From positions 1-54,478 of the forward strand of contig RIBJ01000060.1 in assembly GCA_003762715.1 (NCBI GenBank): a stretch of DNA of 54,478 bases, written 5' to 3'. Within the stretch, counting starts at the first letter, position 1; every line of letters begins with the position of its first letter. Positions 8,228 to 18,900 of the stretch are shown here, piece after piece. Under the pieces are notes generated by a model. The model was not told where the DNA came from. It saw only the letters and a program-made list of their open reading frames with translations, and did not search any database. The position numbers were made by a program, and so were the translations under genes. This DNA is from Muribaculaceae bacterium Isolate-104 (HZI). Lineage in GTDB: Bacteria > Bacteroidota > Bacteroidia > Bacteroidales > Muribaculaceae.

Positions 8228-8701
8228 TTATTTATTGAATTCAACTACCCGTATAGTCCACACTTTGGTGTCACCATTGGCAGCCATCACTTTATAACTG
8301 TGGGGAGTTGTCCAATTGTCGGGAGTGCCGAGAGGCGCGCTGCCGTCAATGGGGGTCAGACGAGCCGCGGTAGATATGGTAGCCTGTGCCCACAGCTTTT
8401 CAAGGCTGACCTGTGAGCGCACCGCTTCGGTGAAACCGATATTGTCATTGACTGCGGGAACTGTGATTTTTGCATCCACGGTTCCAGCTTCGGAGTTGAT
8501 GGTGAATGTGCAACCGAGCTGACGCTCCTTGACCACCGGCTCGCCGGTAATCGGGTCCTTGTCAGAGCTTGCCCAGCGGTAGTAGAACTGCACTGCCGAG
8601 ATTTCAGCCTCCTCGTAGGCGGGAAGGTCTTCCCAGCCACAGGCGGTGAGCAGAGGCAGACACATCAGCATCAGCAACCATTTTATGCTTTTTATTTTCA
8701 T
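8228..8701 (-). CDS. Small lipoprotein of a SusC/D locus
   Basis: 157 residues. A signal peptide with lipobox LLTACG puts the lipidated Cys near residue 21. The rest looks like a small all-beta domain (AVQFYYRWASSDKD, then GCTFTINSEAG, ending YKVMAANGDTKVWTIRVVEF). The ending resembles the DUF5018-related proteins that sit beside SusC/D pairs, but I am not certain of that assignment. Third gene of the susC-susD-lipoprotein operon, 37 bases after susD. Expected at the outer membrane, probably as an auxiliary glycan- or peptide-binding surface protein; function inferred from position only. Confidence 0.75.
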   Translation of the reverse strand: MKIKSIKWLLMLMCLPLLTACGWEDLPAYEEAEISAVQFYYRWASSDKDPITGEPVVKERQLGCTFTINSEAGTVDAKITVPAVNDNIGFTEAVRSQVSLEKLWAQATISTAARLTPIDGSAPLGTPDNWTTPHSYKVMAANGDTKVWTIRVVEFNK

Positions 8702-8738
8702 AATGATTTTTCTGTTTAGTGTTTGTGACTGAGTTTAA

Positions 8739-10589
8739 TTATTCCCAACCCGGGTTCTGGTCAGCGTTGGTAATAGCGCTGTTTGCATTAATCAGACCCA
8801 GAGGAATAGGATAGAGGTACGAACGAGTCTCGAACACGCGCTCGTCGTTGCTGAACTGAACCACACCGACAAAAGCGGCGTCACGGTCACGGTTTATTTC
8901 AATGAAAGTAGCGGGAGTGTTAAGCTCGTCGATAGTGCTTGAGGGAGCTTTGCCGTTGTTTGCCTCGTAGCCGTATTTGCCCCAGCGGAGCAGGCTCCAG
9001 TAATAGTCTGACTCCCAGAATAGCTCTACCTGACGTTCAATCTTGTAGTCAGCCCATGCTTCGGCGAGAGTGGTGGCAGTAGAAGCGGGGAGCTGTCCGT
9101 GGATTGTACGTGTCTGGTTGAAAGTAGCCACAGCTTCTGTCACCTTGTTGAGTCTCAGCAATGCCTCTGCCTTGTTGAGCAGGGCGCGACCGTAACGAGT
9201 TATCACCATGTGATAGTCGGTAGCGGTGTTATGGAAGGGACGCGGAGTCATGTTGGTGTAGATGCTCTTACGGGTAGCATAGTTGGTGAGCGGAATATGG
9301 GCGTTTCCGTAGTTGGGGTTGCTCCAGCGTGTCATGTTGCCACGGTTGTACATAGATACAGTTTCGTTGTAGAAACGAGAACCGTCATGCAGGATAGAGG
9401 CATCGAAACGTGCGTCGCGGTTATTGTACATGAGGTCGCTTATGCTCACGCCGGGAGTGGTTACCTGGTATGCGGCAGCAACTTCGTCATCGTCTTTGTG
9501 CTCGATGAGACCAAATGCAGCAGACTGGCTTATTTGCTGAGTGTTGTTGAGCCACTGCGAGGTTTCATTCCATATCTTTGCCTTGCCGTCTGCCTCGTCT
9601 ATAACGAGATATGCGTCAACCAGATTCTGAGAGGGGGTCCAGTCAAGCCAGCATTCGAAGATGTCTGCCACATTGAACAGCGGTCCGCAGTTCATAGCCT
9701 CAAGGTTTGAATTCACAACATTGGCTATGAGTTTAATCTGATCAGTGCCGGAACAGGTTGTGTACTGCTTGTCCCAGTACTGGGCAAGAATGATTTCGGG
9801 CGAAGAGTAAGCTCCGTTTTCATTAAAGATGCTTTCGTAGTCGGGGTCGAGAGACGCTCCTGAAATAGCGTCTACAGCATCAATGGCTTCCTGATACAGG
9901 CTCTTGCCGTTCTGAAGAGAAGCGGCGTCGCCGGTGTAGGCGGCTGCGGTGAGACACACTTCCGAGAGGAACGCGTTACCGAAATTCTTGCTTAACGCGC
10001 CTGCCTTGGCGTTGGCGGGCAATCTGGGAATTGCCTCGCGGAGATCTTTCAGTATGTACGAATAGCTCTCTTCCACGCTTTTGGTGAGAGGCAGGTTGAA
10101 ATCGGGGTCATCGCTGGACAACACTTTGTCAACCCAGATGAATTTGCCGGTCTTGCGGGCGAAATCATAGTAAACCATGGCACGCATGAGCTTGCCGAGA
10201 GCCACATATTTCACCTTGTCGGTTTCATCGAGAACGGTGCTTGTTCCACAACGCTCGATAATCATGTTGCAGGCACGGATGATACCGAAGCGTCCGTTGA
10301 GCGATGCTCCGTCCCATGTGTTTTCAATCAGACCGCGGGCATTTCCGGGACATGCCGCACGACAGTTGATCATATTGGTTGTGAAATACACGTCTGAGGT
10401 GGGACAGTCGCGGTAGTAACTCATCACAGTGTTGTACTTACCGAGAACAAACGCCTCGACATTGGCGGCGCTCCCCCACACCAGATCCTCGCTATAGATA
10501 GCAGAAGGCTCTGTGTCAAGGAAATCTCCGCAGCTCTGAACCGAGAGACCCAGCGCCAGTGTTAGCGGTATGAAATATTTTGCTTTCAT
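8739..10589 (-). CDS. SusD/RagB-family outer-membrane lipoprotein
   Basis: 616 residues. Signal peptide with Cys20 in LSVQSCGDFLDTEP; the C-x3-LD-x-EP start is typical of SusD homologues. The long helical TPR-like body carries ARKTGKFIWVDKV and the C-terminal RRF-like segment ends in YPIPLGLINAN and NPGWE, again typical. SusD caps the SusC channel and binds the imported glycan or oligopeptide at the cell surface. It follows susC by 20 bases. No glycoside hydrolase, protease or dedicated regulator lies in the locus, so the ligand is unknown. Confidence 0.95.
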   Translation of the reverse strand: MKAKYFIPLTLALGLSVQSCGDFLDTEPSAIYSEDLVWGSAANVEAFVLGKYNTVMSYYRDCPTSDVYFTTNMINCRAACPGNARGLIENTWDGASLNGRFGIIRACNMIIERCGTSTVLDETDKVKYVALGKLMRAMVYYDFARKTGKFIWVDKVLSSDDPDFNLPLTKSVEESYSYILKDLREAIPRLPANAKAGALSKNFGNAFLSEVCLTAAAYTGDAASLQNGKSLYQEAIDAVDAISGASLDPDYESIFNENGAYSSPEIILAQYWDKQYTTCSGTDQIKLIANVVNSNLEAMNCGPLFNVADIFECWLDWTPSQNLVDAYLVIDEADGKAKIWNETSQWLNNTQQISQSAAFGLIEHKDDDEVAAAYQVTTPGVSISDLMYNNRDARFDASILHDGSRFYNETVSMYNRGNMTRWSNPNYGNAHIPLTNYATRKSIYTNMTPRPFHNTATDYHMVITRYGRALLNKAEALLRLNKVTEAVATFNQTRTIHGQLPASTATTLAEAWADYKIERQVELFWESDYYWSLLRWGKYGYEANNGKAPSSTIDELNTPATFIEINRDRDAAFVGVVQFSNDERVFETRSYLYPIPLGLINANSAITNADQNPGWE

Positions 10590-10609
10590 ATTTTATTCAG
10601 TAAATTGTT

Positions 10610-13600
10610 TTAGAAGCCGATATTGAGGCTCATTGTATAAACTCTTGAAACAGGATAGCTGTAGCCGTTTGCCGAGGGCGACTCAGGATCAAGACCCCAC
10701 TTCTTGGCGGGCGAGAAAGTGAGCAGGTTGTAGCCCGACAGGCTGAGGTAGCATTTTGACAGCCAGGTTGTTTTCTTAAGCAGCTTGTGCTTGAAGTCAT
10801 AGCCTATTGACAGGCTTTTCAGGCGGATGTACTTAGAGTCGACAAGCCAGAAGTTGGTGTCTACAAAGTTATTGCTGCCTGTCATGCCCGGCGAAGTGTG
10901 CTGGCGGGGATAAAGAGCATCGGTATTGTCGGGAGCCCAGATGTCTGTCTGGAATTCGTAGATAACAGGCAGATAGTTTGAATTACCGCCCATGAGAATT
11001 GCGTCAAGATACTTGTTGTAGTTGGTAGCTCCCTGCCAGAGCATGCTGAGGTTGAAGCCTCTCCAGCGCACGTCGGCGTTTATACCGTAGTTGCCTCTCG
11101 GAGCTGTGCCGGAACCCTGTCTGTACTGGTCCTCGCCGTCGATTTTACCGTCGCCGTTGAAGTCGTAGTACTTAAGGTCACCAGCCATGATGTTTGACGA
11201 GCCGTTGCGTTTCGGAGAGTTCAGTACATCCTCGTAGCCGGTATAATAGCCGAGATTCTTGTAATAGTTGCCGGTGTATGCAGCTACCTGAGTCGAACGC
11301 TTGTAGGGGTTTTTGAGGGTTGTCTCAGCCTCGTTGGGGTTGATGTTCCAGCGGTCGTCGTATATTGTGAAGTTTCCACCGAGGGTGTACTGCACTTCGC
11401 CGACATTGCCGTGGTAAAGAAGAGTGAAGTCGAAACCTCTGCGACGGCTTTCGCCATCAGACTTGACCATAGGCAGCGAAAGACCCAGAGGTGCTGTGTA
11501 GCCTACATTCGAGGGCGATGCGAGATAGCCTTTTGTGCTCTTGTAGAAGTAGTCGAACGAACCGGAGAACGCGTTGTTGAACGCCGCGAAGTCAAAGCCG
11601 ATGTTGAAGTCGCGCTGTGTGTACCACTTCAGGTCCGGGCTGGGCAGAGCGCCTTCAGAGAATGTCTGATACCACTGACCGCCGATGTACGCGCCGGTAT
11701 TGCTGAGTGAGTAAGAGGTCAGATAAGACCAGCGGTCAACATTATCGAGACCGATTTCACCGTAAGAACCGCGAATCTTGAACTGGTTGATGATGCCATA
11801 CAGACGGCTCTCTTTCCAGAACGCTTCTTCGGATACAGTCCAGCCGGCAGATCCTGAGAAGAAAGTGCCCCAGCGACCTTTGCGGGGAAGGTTGTCTGTG
11901 CCGTCGTGACGGAGCGAGAACTCAGCCATGTAGCGGGCATCGTAGTCATAGTGCGCGCGGAACACAACAGAAGCTCTGCGCCACTGCACACCGTCTTCCG
12001 CACCGTTCTGTGCGGTGCTTACGGGACCTGCACCAATCTGGTCGACATCCAGCACATACTGTGAACGGCTCAGCGAGTTGCTGTCATAACCGGAACCGGA
12101 AGCCTCGATACCGAGAGTAACCTCTACATTGTTCAGACCGAAGTCGCGGCTGTAGTTGGCAAGAAGCTGGGTGTTGTAGTAGTCGTAGAAGTTAGCAGTC
12201 TTGGAAAGAGAGGGCATGGGAGTTGACTGCGGCACGCCTTCCCAGTTGTATGCTGTAGCCTGTTTGTTCCAGGTCTTGTTTCGCTCGCTGAGGATAGCGT
12301 AGCTGGCAATACCGGAGATTGTGAGTTCCTTAACCCAGGGCACACTCCACTGCGCGTTCAATGTACCGCGCACATTGGTGTTGTTCTGCTTCACATAGCC
12401 GCCTTCGTCGGAGATGTCGATGAGGGGGTTGTCTACAGTACCGCTGTAGGGCTGACCGAACGGATTGACGGCAGCTTCCATGGGGCGTTTGTTCTGAATG
12501 TGCGACCACACATAGTAGTAGCTTGAGCTCGGGTCGCGGCGGTTTGTTATGTACGCTTCAAGACCGGTATTCACACGAAGACCGATAGACTTGAGGTTGA
12601 TGTCAATGTTTGTACGGGCGTTGTAGCGCTTGTAGGTGTTGGAGTTGGTACGGTAGATTGACTCCTGGTCATAGTAGCTGAGGGCTGTGTAGGCTTTGAC
12701 ATTCTCTGAACCGCCGGTTATTGTGAGCAGGTGACGCATTTCAGGAGCGGCATTGCGCATGGCAACCTTCTGCCAGTTTGTGTTGGGGTGGTTCTGAGGG
12801 TCGGTGCCGTCTAGGAAAAGCTGCAGGTCTGTATCTGTCCAGATGGGCTGCATGCCGTCATAGATGTAGCCACGGTTCTGATAGGTTGCAGCTGTCCACG
12901 AGTCCACTTTCTTGGGCAGGTCGGCGGGCTGTGAAAGTGTGTAGTTGAACTGATAGTCAACGTTCACCTTGCCTGCCTGACCGCGCTTTGTTGTAACGAT
13001 AATGATACCGTTTGCAGCGCGTGCACCGTAGATAGCGGTAGCGGAAGCATCCTTGAGCACAGACATTGATTCGATGTCCGAGGGGTTGAGGTTGTTGAAC
13101 TCACGCTGTTCGGAGATAATGTTGTCTATAACGAACAGAGGAGTGCCGCCGCCGCGGATTGAGATGCTTGAACCGGCGTCGAGACCTGTAGAGCTCTGCT
13201 GCACGATAAGACCGGCAGCACGTCCAGCAAGCGCCTGCGAGATGTTGGGCACAGGCACATTCTCAATTTCACTCGCTTTGATTACAGATACAGAAGATGT
13301 TGTTTTGCGTTTGGATATTGTACCATAACCTACAACAACCACTTCGTCAAGGTCAAGCACAGCGTCATCCAGACGCACCACCATGTCATCGCCTGTGATT
13401 GCCACCTCTTTGGTAATCATGCCTATGAACGAAACGACAAGTGTTTTTTCATTGTCCGGCACATTAAGGGTAAATTCACCGTCGATGTTGGTGGATGTGC
13501 CGATTGAAGGATTGCCTTTGCACTTGACGGTAGCTCCGGCAAGTGGATCATCTGTGGACGCTTCAATCACCGTTCCGTGCACGGTGCGCGCCAGAGTTAC

Positions 13601-13651
13601 TCCGGCCATGAGCGACAGACATGTCAAAAACAATAACAGTCTTTTTTTCAT
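10610..13651 (-). CDS. SusC/RagA-family TonB-dependent outer-membrane receptor
   Basis: 1013 residues. Signal peptide to about residue 21, then a carboxypeptidase-D regulatory-like beta-sandwich (GTVIEASTDDPLAGATV), a TonB box region (DEVVVVGYGTISKRK), a plug domain (ALAGRAAGLIVQQ, then SISIRGGGTPLFVID) and a 22-strand barrel ending in the aromatic strand YTMSLNIGF. It imports a substrate too large for porins, powered by TonB. First gene of the susC-susD-lipoprotein operon. The upstream 400 bases have no canonical TAnnTTTG promoter; they contain an 8-base G tract (minus strand) at 13806-13799, about 150 bases before the start. Confidence 0.95.
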   Translation of the reverse strand: MKKRLLLFLTCLSLMAGVTLARTVHGTVIEASTDDPLAGATVKCKGNPSIGTSTNIDGEFTLNVPDNEKTLVVSFIGMITKEVAITGDDMVVRLDDAVLDLDEVVVVGYGTISKRKTTSSVSVIKASEIENVPVPNISQALAGRAAGLIVQQSSTGLDAGSSISIRGGGTPLFVIDNIISEQREFNNLNPSDIESMSVLKDASATAIYGARAANGIIIVTTKRGQAGKVNVDYQFNYTLSQPADLPKKVDSWTAATYQNRGYIYDGMQPIWTDTDLQLFLDGTDPQNHPNTNWQKVAMRNAAPEMRHLLTITGGSENVKAYTALSYYDQESIYRTNSNTYKRYNARTNIDINLKSIGLRVNTGLEAYITNRRDPSSSYYYVWSHIQNKRPMEAAVNPFGQPYSGTVDNPLIDISDEGGYVKQNNTNVRGTLNAQWSVPWVKELTISGIASYAILSERNKTWNKQATAYNWEGVPQSTPMPSLSKTANFYDYYNTQLLANYSRDFGLNNVEVTLGIEASGSGYDSNSLSRSQYVLDVDQIGAGPVSTAQNGAEDGVQWRRASVVFRAHYDYDARYMAEFSLRHDGTDNLPRKGRWGTFFSGSAGWTVSEEAFWKESRLYGIINQFKIRGSYGEIGLDNVDRWSYLTSYSLSNTGAYIGGQWYQTFSEGALPSPDLKWYTQRDFNIGFDFAAFNNAFSGSFDYFYKSTKGYLASPSNVGYTAPLGLSLPMVKSDGESRRRGFDFTLLYHGNVGEVQYTLGGNFTIYDDRWNINPNEAETTLKNPYKRSTQVAAYTGNYYKNLGYYTGYEDVLNSPKRNGSSNIMAGDLKYYDFNGDGKIDGEDQYRQGSGTAPRGNYGINADVRWRGFNLSMLWQGATNYNKYLDAILMGGNSNYLPVIYEFQTDIWAPDNTDALYPRQHTSPGMTGSNNFVDTNFWLVDSKYIRLKSLSIGYDFKHKLLKKTTWLSKCYLSLSGYNLLTFSPAKKWGLDPESPSANGYSYPVSRVYTMSLNIGF

Positions 13652-13970
13652 GTTAATTTGTTTAGGGTTAAAAATTAGATTGGTTTGTGTGCATCAACAG
13701 ACCAACACGCCGACGCTCTGACATTTACACAGGGATGGGGTGAGCAAACGGACTATACTGTTCTTTTGTTGCTCGCCAAAGGTCTACAATAAAATCCACC
13801 CCCCCCTAATAATTAACTGAATTTAACTTTAAATTCCAAAATAATTAACTAATTAATCCTTCAAAACCCCCTCTTCATCCACTATTGCCAACAGTTATAT
13901 AATAATTTGTATAAATATTCGCTAAAATGTTTAACAGTTCATTCTTGCACTGTTTTTCAAGATTCCTACC
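13652..13970. other. AT-rich upstream region of the first susC, no gene
   Basis: About 320 bases. It holds an 8-base C run on the plus strand (13799-13806) in an otherwise AT-rich stretch, and on the minus strand a TTTG (13782-13779) followed after 19 bases by TATAGT, a partial -33/-7 match. No ORF or tRNA is seen. Confidence 0.6.
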
Positions 13971-14016
13971 TGCAAAAAGCAGCAGCGGCGGCAATCAATG
14001 AGATTGCCGCCGCTGC
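13971..14016 (-). terminator. Terminator of rplU-rpmA
   Basis: Perfect 15-bp stem (13982-13996 with 14002-14016), 5-base loop, followed on the minus strand by CTGCTTTTTG. It lies 30 bases after the rpmA stop. Confidence 0.92.
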
Positions 14017-14045
14017 CTGATAAGTTAGTTAACCGCAGGAGTGGA

Positions 14046-14306
14046 TTATGCCTCGGCGGGAGCCACGTTAATAAAGCGGCGTCCGTTTTTGCCTTCGCTG
14101 AACACTACCACACCGTCAACGAGTGCGTAAATGGTGTGATCCTTGCCCATGCCCACGTTTTCACCGGGGTGGTGCACTGTGCCACGCTGGCGCTTGATGA
14201 TGTTGCCGGCTTTGGCAAACTGACCACCAAAAATCTTAACTCCGAGTCGTTTGCTTTCTGACTCACGGCCGTTCTTTGAACTACCTACACCTTTTTTATG
14301 TGCCAT
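14046..14306 (-). CDS. rpmA: 50S ribosomal protein L27
   Basis: 86 residues, normal length. It begins [20 protein letters not shown] with no cleavable N-terminal extension of the Firmicutes type, followed by [21 protein letters not shown]. The N-terminus reaches towards the peptidyl transferase centre. It follows rplU by 20 bases, the conserved L21-L27 order, and ends at a strong terminator. Confidence 0.98.
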   Translation of the reverse strand: MAHKKGVGSSKNGRESESKRLGVKIFGGQFAKAGNIIKRQRGTVHHPGENVGMGKDHTIYALVDGVVVFSEGKNGRRFINVAPAEA

Positions 14307-14326
14307 TTCTTTAAGATTTTAGAGGA

Positions 14327-14647
14327 TTAAGCAACAACTTCTTTAATCAACACTTTAGAGAAGCACTGGCGGTGACCGTTTTTACGTCGATAGCCTTTGC
14401 GGCGTTTTTTCTTGAACACGATTACTTTGTCGCCCTTTACAAGGGGTTCGAGCACTTCGCATACAACTTTTGCGCCTTCAACTACGGGAGCGCCTACTTT
14501 AACAGCGCCTTCTGCTTCCGAGAGAAGAACTCGGTCAAACTCTAATTTGTCACCTGCCTTGGCGCTCTCACCAAGATAATGAACATACAGGAACTTCTCG
14601 GGTTCTGCCTTGAACTGCTGTCCCTGGATTTCTACAATTGCGTACAT
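14327..14647 (-). CDS. rplU: 50S ribosomal protein L21
   Basis: 106 residues. It begins [19 protein letters not shown] and carries the basic [16 protein letters not shown] region that contacts 23S rRNA. First gene of the rplU-rpmA operon. A full promoter at 14745-14775 leaves a leader of about 95 bases, long enough for the L21-type autoregulatory leaders known in some bacteria, although I see only weak local helices here. Confidence 0.98.
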   Translation of the reverse strand: MYAIVEIQGQQFKAEPEKFLYVHYLGESAKAGDKLEFDRVLLSEAEGAVKVGAPVVEGAKVVCEVLEPLVKGDKVIVFKKKRRKGYRRKNGHRQCFSKVLIKEVVA

Positions 14648-14744
14648 CCTTTTTATAAGATTTTACGGGTTGCTCCCGCAGGCGGCAATGCCATTCGGCG
14701 GCTCTGCACTTAACCAAAAGCCCGACGGGGATTATTTCAAGGCG

Positions 14745-14775
14745 CAAAGATAGTGGTTTTAATTCAAACAGGCAA
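14745..14775 (-). promoter_or_regulatory. Promoter of rplU-rpmA
   Basis: Minus-strand TTG (14775-14773), 20-base spacer, TATCTTTG (14752-14745): a full Bacteroidetes promoter. Confidence 0.88.
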
Positions 14776-14856
14776 TACCCGCAGACTTTTAGCTCTATTT
14801 TTTTCACAATGCCTATTTTTTTTTAGACTGCTGCACAAACTTATGGAAATTTAAGT

Positions 14857-14864
14857 TACTTTTG
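14857..14864 (+). promoter_or_regulatory. -7 element of the RND efflux operon
   Basis: TACTTTTG, 21 bases before the adaptor ATG at 14886; the -33 box is not obvious. Confidence 0.55.
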
Positions 14865-14885
14865 CCGCATTAACTCTCAATTATC

Positions 14886-15968
14886 ATGGAAAAAGTAAGC
14901 CTGAAGCCTATAGTTGCCGCAATCTGCGCCTTGCAATTCGCTATGTACGCGTGTTCCGGATCCGCAGGCGGGTCTGAATCCGATGCCGACAGCGTTGCCA
15001 CAGTGCTGCCGTCGCGCATACCGGAAGTAAAAACAATTACGGTTGAACCGAAAGTATTCAGCCATGAGATTGTCAGCAACGGCAAAGTCAGCGCTCACGA
15101 TTTCGCAGATCTCAGCTTCGCAGGCTCGGATGCTGTCATAGACAAAATCCATGTAAAAAACGGAGACCATGTGCGCAAGGGGCAGCCAATAGCGTCGCTT
15201 GACCGATTCAAACTTGAAAACCAGCTGTCGCAAAACAAAAACGACCTTGAAAAAGCGCGCCTCGAGCTTGCCGATGTGCTGATAGGTCAGGGCTACGACC
15301 CTGACAAGGCGGATCAGGTACCCGCCGATGTGATGAAGCTCGCCAGACTGCGCAGCGGGCTTGACCAGGCTGAAACCGTGCTCGCCAACACCACACGCGA
15401 CCTCGCCAACACCACACTTGTGGCACCGTTTGACGGCGTGGTGGCAAACCTTTTCCAGAAAGCTCACAACAAGCCGAGTGCGTCAGAACCTTTCTGCCGC
15501 ATAATAGCCTCTGGACAGATGGATGTGGAATTTCCCGTGCTCGAAAGCGAATTGCCTATAATAAAGCCGGGCGACGAGGTTAAAGTGGGAGCATTCGCCT
15601 CAACCGAAACATACCCGGGCAGGGTCACTGAAATAAATCCGCTTGTAGACAAAGACGGGCTTGTAAAAGTAAGGGCGTCTGTGAGCGGAGCCAAAAATCT
15701 CTATGACGGCATGAACGTGAAGGTAAGCCTGTTCCGGGCAATTGACAAACAGCTTGTAGTACCCAAGAGCGCTGTTGTGCTTCGCACCGGCAAGCAAGTG
15801 ATATTCACCCTCTCAGGCGACAAAGCCATATGGAACTACGTTCACACCGGTCTTGAAAACATGAACGAGTGTGTGGTGCTTGACGGTCTGGAACCCGGCA
15901 TGGAGGTGATATATGACGGCAACGTCAATCTTGCCCACGAAGCTCCTGTGAAATTAGTAAGAGACTAA
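14886..15968 (+). CDS. RND efflux periplasmic adaptor (membrane fusion protein)
   Basis: 360 residues. N-terminal signal with a possible lipid-anchored Cys23 (MYACSGS, an imperfect lipobox). Domains in order: beta-barrel/lipoyl half (VKNGDHVRKGQPIASLD), an alpha-hairpin at about residues 105-175 (KNDLEKARLELADV to LDQAETVLANTTRDL), the second lipoyl half (TTLVAPFDGVVANLF), a beta-barrel with VEFPVLESELPIIKPGDEVKV, and a membrane-proximal part. It links inner-membrane RND pumps to the TolC-like channel. First gene of an operon with two RND permeases and one outer-membrane factor; it is the only adaptor there, so it may serve both pumps. Confidence 0.92.
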   Translation: MEKVSLKPIVAAICALQFAMYACSGSAGGSESDADSVATVLPSRIPEVKTITVEPKVFSHEIVSNGKVSAHDFADLSFAGSDAVIDKIHVKNGDHVRKGQPIASLDRFKLENQLSQNKNDLEKARLELADVLIGQGYDPDKADQVPADVMKLARLRSGLDQAETVLANTTRDLANTTLVAPFDGVVANLFQKAHNKPSASEPFCRIIASGQMDVEFPVLESELPIIKPGDEVKVGAFASTETYPGRVTEINPLVDKDGLVKVRASVSGAKNLYDGMNVKVSLFRAIDKQLVVPKSAVVLRTGKQVIFTLSGDKAIWNYVHTGLENMNECVVLDGLEPGMEVIYDGNVNLAHEAPVKLVRD

Positions 15969-15984
15969 AATAATCTCCTCACAG

Positions 15985-18900
15985 ATGGTAAAATTTCTCC
16001 TTAAACGCCCCATAGCGGTGCTGATGGCTTTTCTTGCCTGCACCATTGTCGGTCTGGTGACATACTTTTCGCTGCCGGTGTCGCTGCTGCCGTCTATAGC
16101 AATACCGCACATCACAGTACAAATTACCGGAGACAACACCGCGGCTCGCGAGCTTGAAAACAATGTCACCTCGACCGTGCGGCGCCAGCTGCTGCAGGTG
16201 AGCGGACTGAACGAGATACGGAGCGAGACCCGCGACGGCATGGGCATCATACACCTTGAGTTCGAGTACGGCACCAATACCGACCTGGCATTCATTGAGG
16301 TTAACGAAAAAATCGATGCCGCGATGAACTCCATGCCAAAGGACACAAAGCGCCCCAAAGCCATAAAAGCGAGCGCCACCGACATCCCCGTGCTCTACCT
16401 CAACATGACCCTGAAGGACAACCGCCCCTACACCGAACCCGATGAGGCGAAATTCCTTGAAATGTGCGAACTCGCTGAAAATGTGGTGAGACGGCGCATA
16501 GAGCAACTGCCTGAAATAGCCATGGCAGACATCACCGGCGTGCCTGCCCGCGAGCTGAGCATTGTTCCCGACAACGACAAGCTGAAAGTTGCCGGAATAA
16601 CGATAGCCGACATTGAAAGCGCCTTGACAGCCAACAATGTCGAGCCGGGTTCAATGACCGTCAGAGACGGCTATTACGAATACAGCATCCATATATCCAA
16701 CCAGCTGCGTACCGTCGAGGATGTCCAGAACATATACATCCGCACAAAAGACAAAATGGAACGGCTCGGCGACCTGTGCCGTGTAGGCATTGTCGCCGCA
16801 AACGAAGAGGGATTCTCCTACTCCAACGGCAAGCGGGCTGTCACAATAGCCATAATAAAACAGAGCGAGGAAAACATGGATCAGATGAAGGAGGCGCTGG
16901 CTTCGGTCACCGACTACTTCTCCAATATCTATCCCGACATAGAATTTGTACAGAGCCGCAACCAGACCGAGCTCCTTGACTACACAATCAGCAATCTGGT
17001 TCAGAACCTCATACTCGGATTTATTTTGGTGTTTATTGTCACAGCCATCTTCATGGGCGAGGCAAAATCATCCATTATAATAGGTTCGAGCATCATAGTG
17101 GCTATTATAATCACATTCCTGCTGTTCTATCTCTTCCATGTGTCGCTGAACATAATTTCACTGTCGGGTCTTATACTCGCCGTCGGAATGATGATTGACA
17201 ACTCGGTCATTGTTACTGAAAACATAACTCAGTACCGGCACCGCGGGCTGTCATTAATGAAATCATGCGACCTGGGAACCTCGGAAATGATAACCCCGAT
17301 GCTCAGCTCCTCGCTCACAACAGTCGCAGTATTTCTGCCTCTGATATTCATGAGCGGCATAGCGGGCGCGATATTCACCGACCAGGCGTTTTCAATCACA
17401 GCCGGACTCGGCGTCAGCTACATCGTGGGCATCATGCTGCTTCCGGTCATATACATGCTTGTGTACCGTCTGCGCACTAACCGCAAGGGGAACAAACGTG
17501 CGGTAAAAGAACGCACATCCACCCTGACAGTGCGAATCAACAACTGGATGGACAAGGTGTACACCCGCATAATAGACTTTGTCTTTGCCCGCAAATGGTT
17601 GTTTTTGACACTTACGGCGCTGATACTGCCCGTGTGCGTCATAATGTTTTTCGTGCTGCCGGTAGAGCGAATGCCCAAGATAGACCAGAACGAGGCGATT
17701 GTGCGCGTGGAGTGGAACGAAAACATCAATGTCGAAGAAAACGCGTCGCGGGTCAACACTCTGCTCAGCGGTATGGACTCATCGGTGGTGCTGCACTCGG
17801 CATATATAGGAGTTCAAGACTATCTGCTTGATGCGGGCAGCGAGCTGTCGCCGTCAGAAGCCGAAATATACATAAAGACCGCCGCAACAGGCGACATAGA
17901 CCCGGCTCAGAAAAAAATCTCAGAAATAATCGCTCGGAAGTACCCCAAGGCTATCGCCACTTTTTCGCCTCCGGAAAACATATTTGAAAAAATATTCTCT
18001 TCCGACGAGGCAGACCTTGAGGCGAGGCTAAACAGCACCGACAAGAGCAAGACTTCAGATGTGGAAGCCATTCTTGATATAGACCGCAAAATAGAGGCTG
18101 CGACCGGTGTCCAGTCGCCCGGCATAGCGTTGCGCGACCGCATAAACATAGTAATCGACCGGGAAAAGCTGCTTGTGTACCGCGTCGACTACACTTCCGT
18201 CGCCCGCGCGCTTCGCACAGCATTCAAAAGCAACAGCGTGTCTGTTCTCCGGTCGTACCAGCAATACCTGCCTATCGGCATCAACGGAGATGGTCAGTCG
18301 GTAGAGTCCATTCTTGCCAACACCCTGATAGAGACGCGACCGGACGACAATGGAGCAATAAGCGAGATTCCGCTCAAATATCTCGTGTCTGTGGTGCGCG
18401 ACAAAGACATCAAAAACATCTCTGCCGGGCGAAACGGCGAGTTCGTGCCTCTTGACTACTATGACCTCCAGAATCCGGATGCCACGATAGCTGAAATAAC
18501 CGAGGTCGTTGACAAATCACCGGGCTGGGAAGTGGATTTTACCGGCAGCATATTTTCCAATGCCAGAATGATGAACGAAATGGTGATTATTCTCGCCATA
18601 TCCATCCTCCTGATGTACTTCATACTCTGCGCACAGTTTGAAAGTTTCATGCAGCCGCTGATAGTGCTGATAGAAATTCCGCTTGACATCGCTTTCGCTC
18701 TGCTGACGCTGTGGATATGCGGGCACACCCTCAACCTTATGAGCGCCATAGGCATAATAGTGACATGCGGCATTGTGGTCAATGACTCCATTCTTAAACT
18801 TGACGCCATCAACGAGCTGCGCAAGGCGGGCACACCGCTCCTTGAAGCCATACACACTGCGGGGCTGCGGCGACTGCGCCCAATCATAATGACTTCGCTC

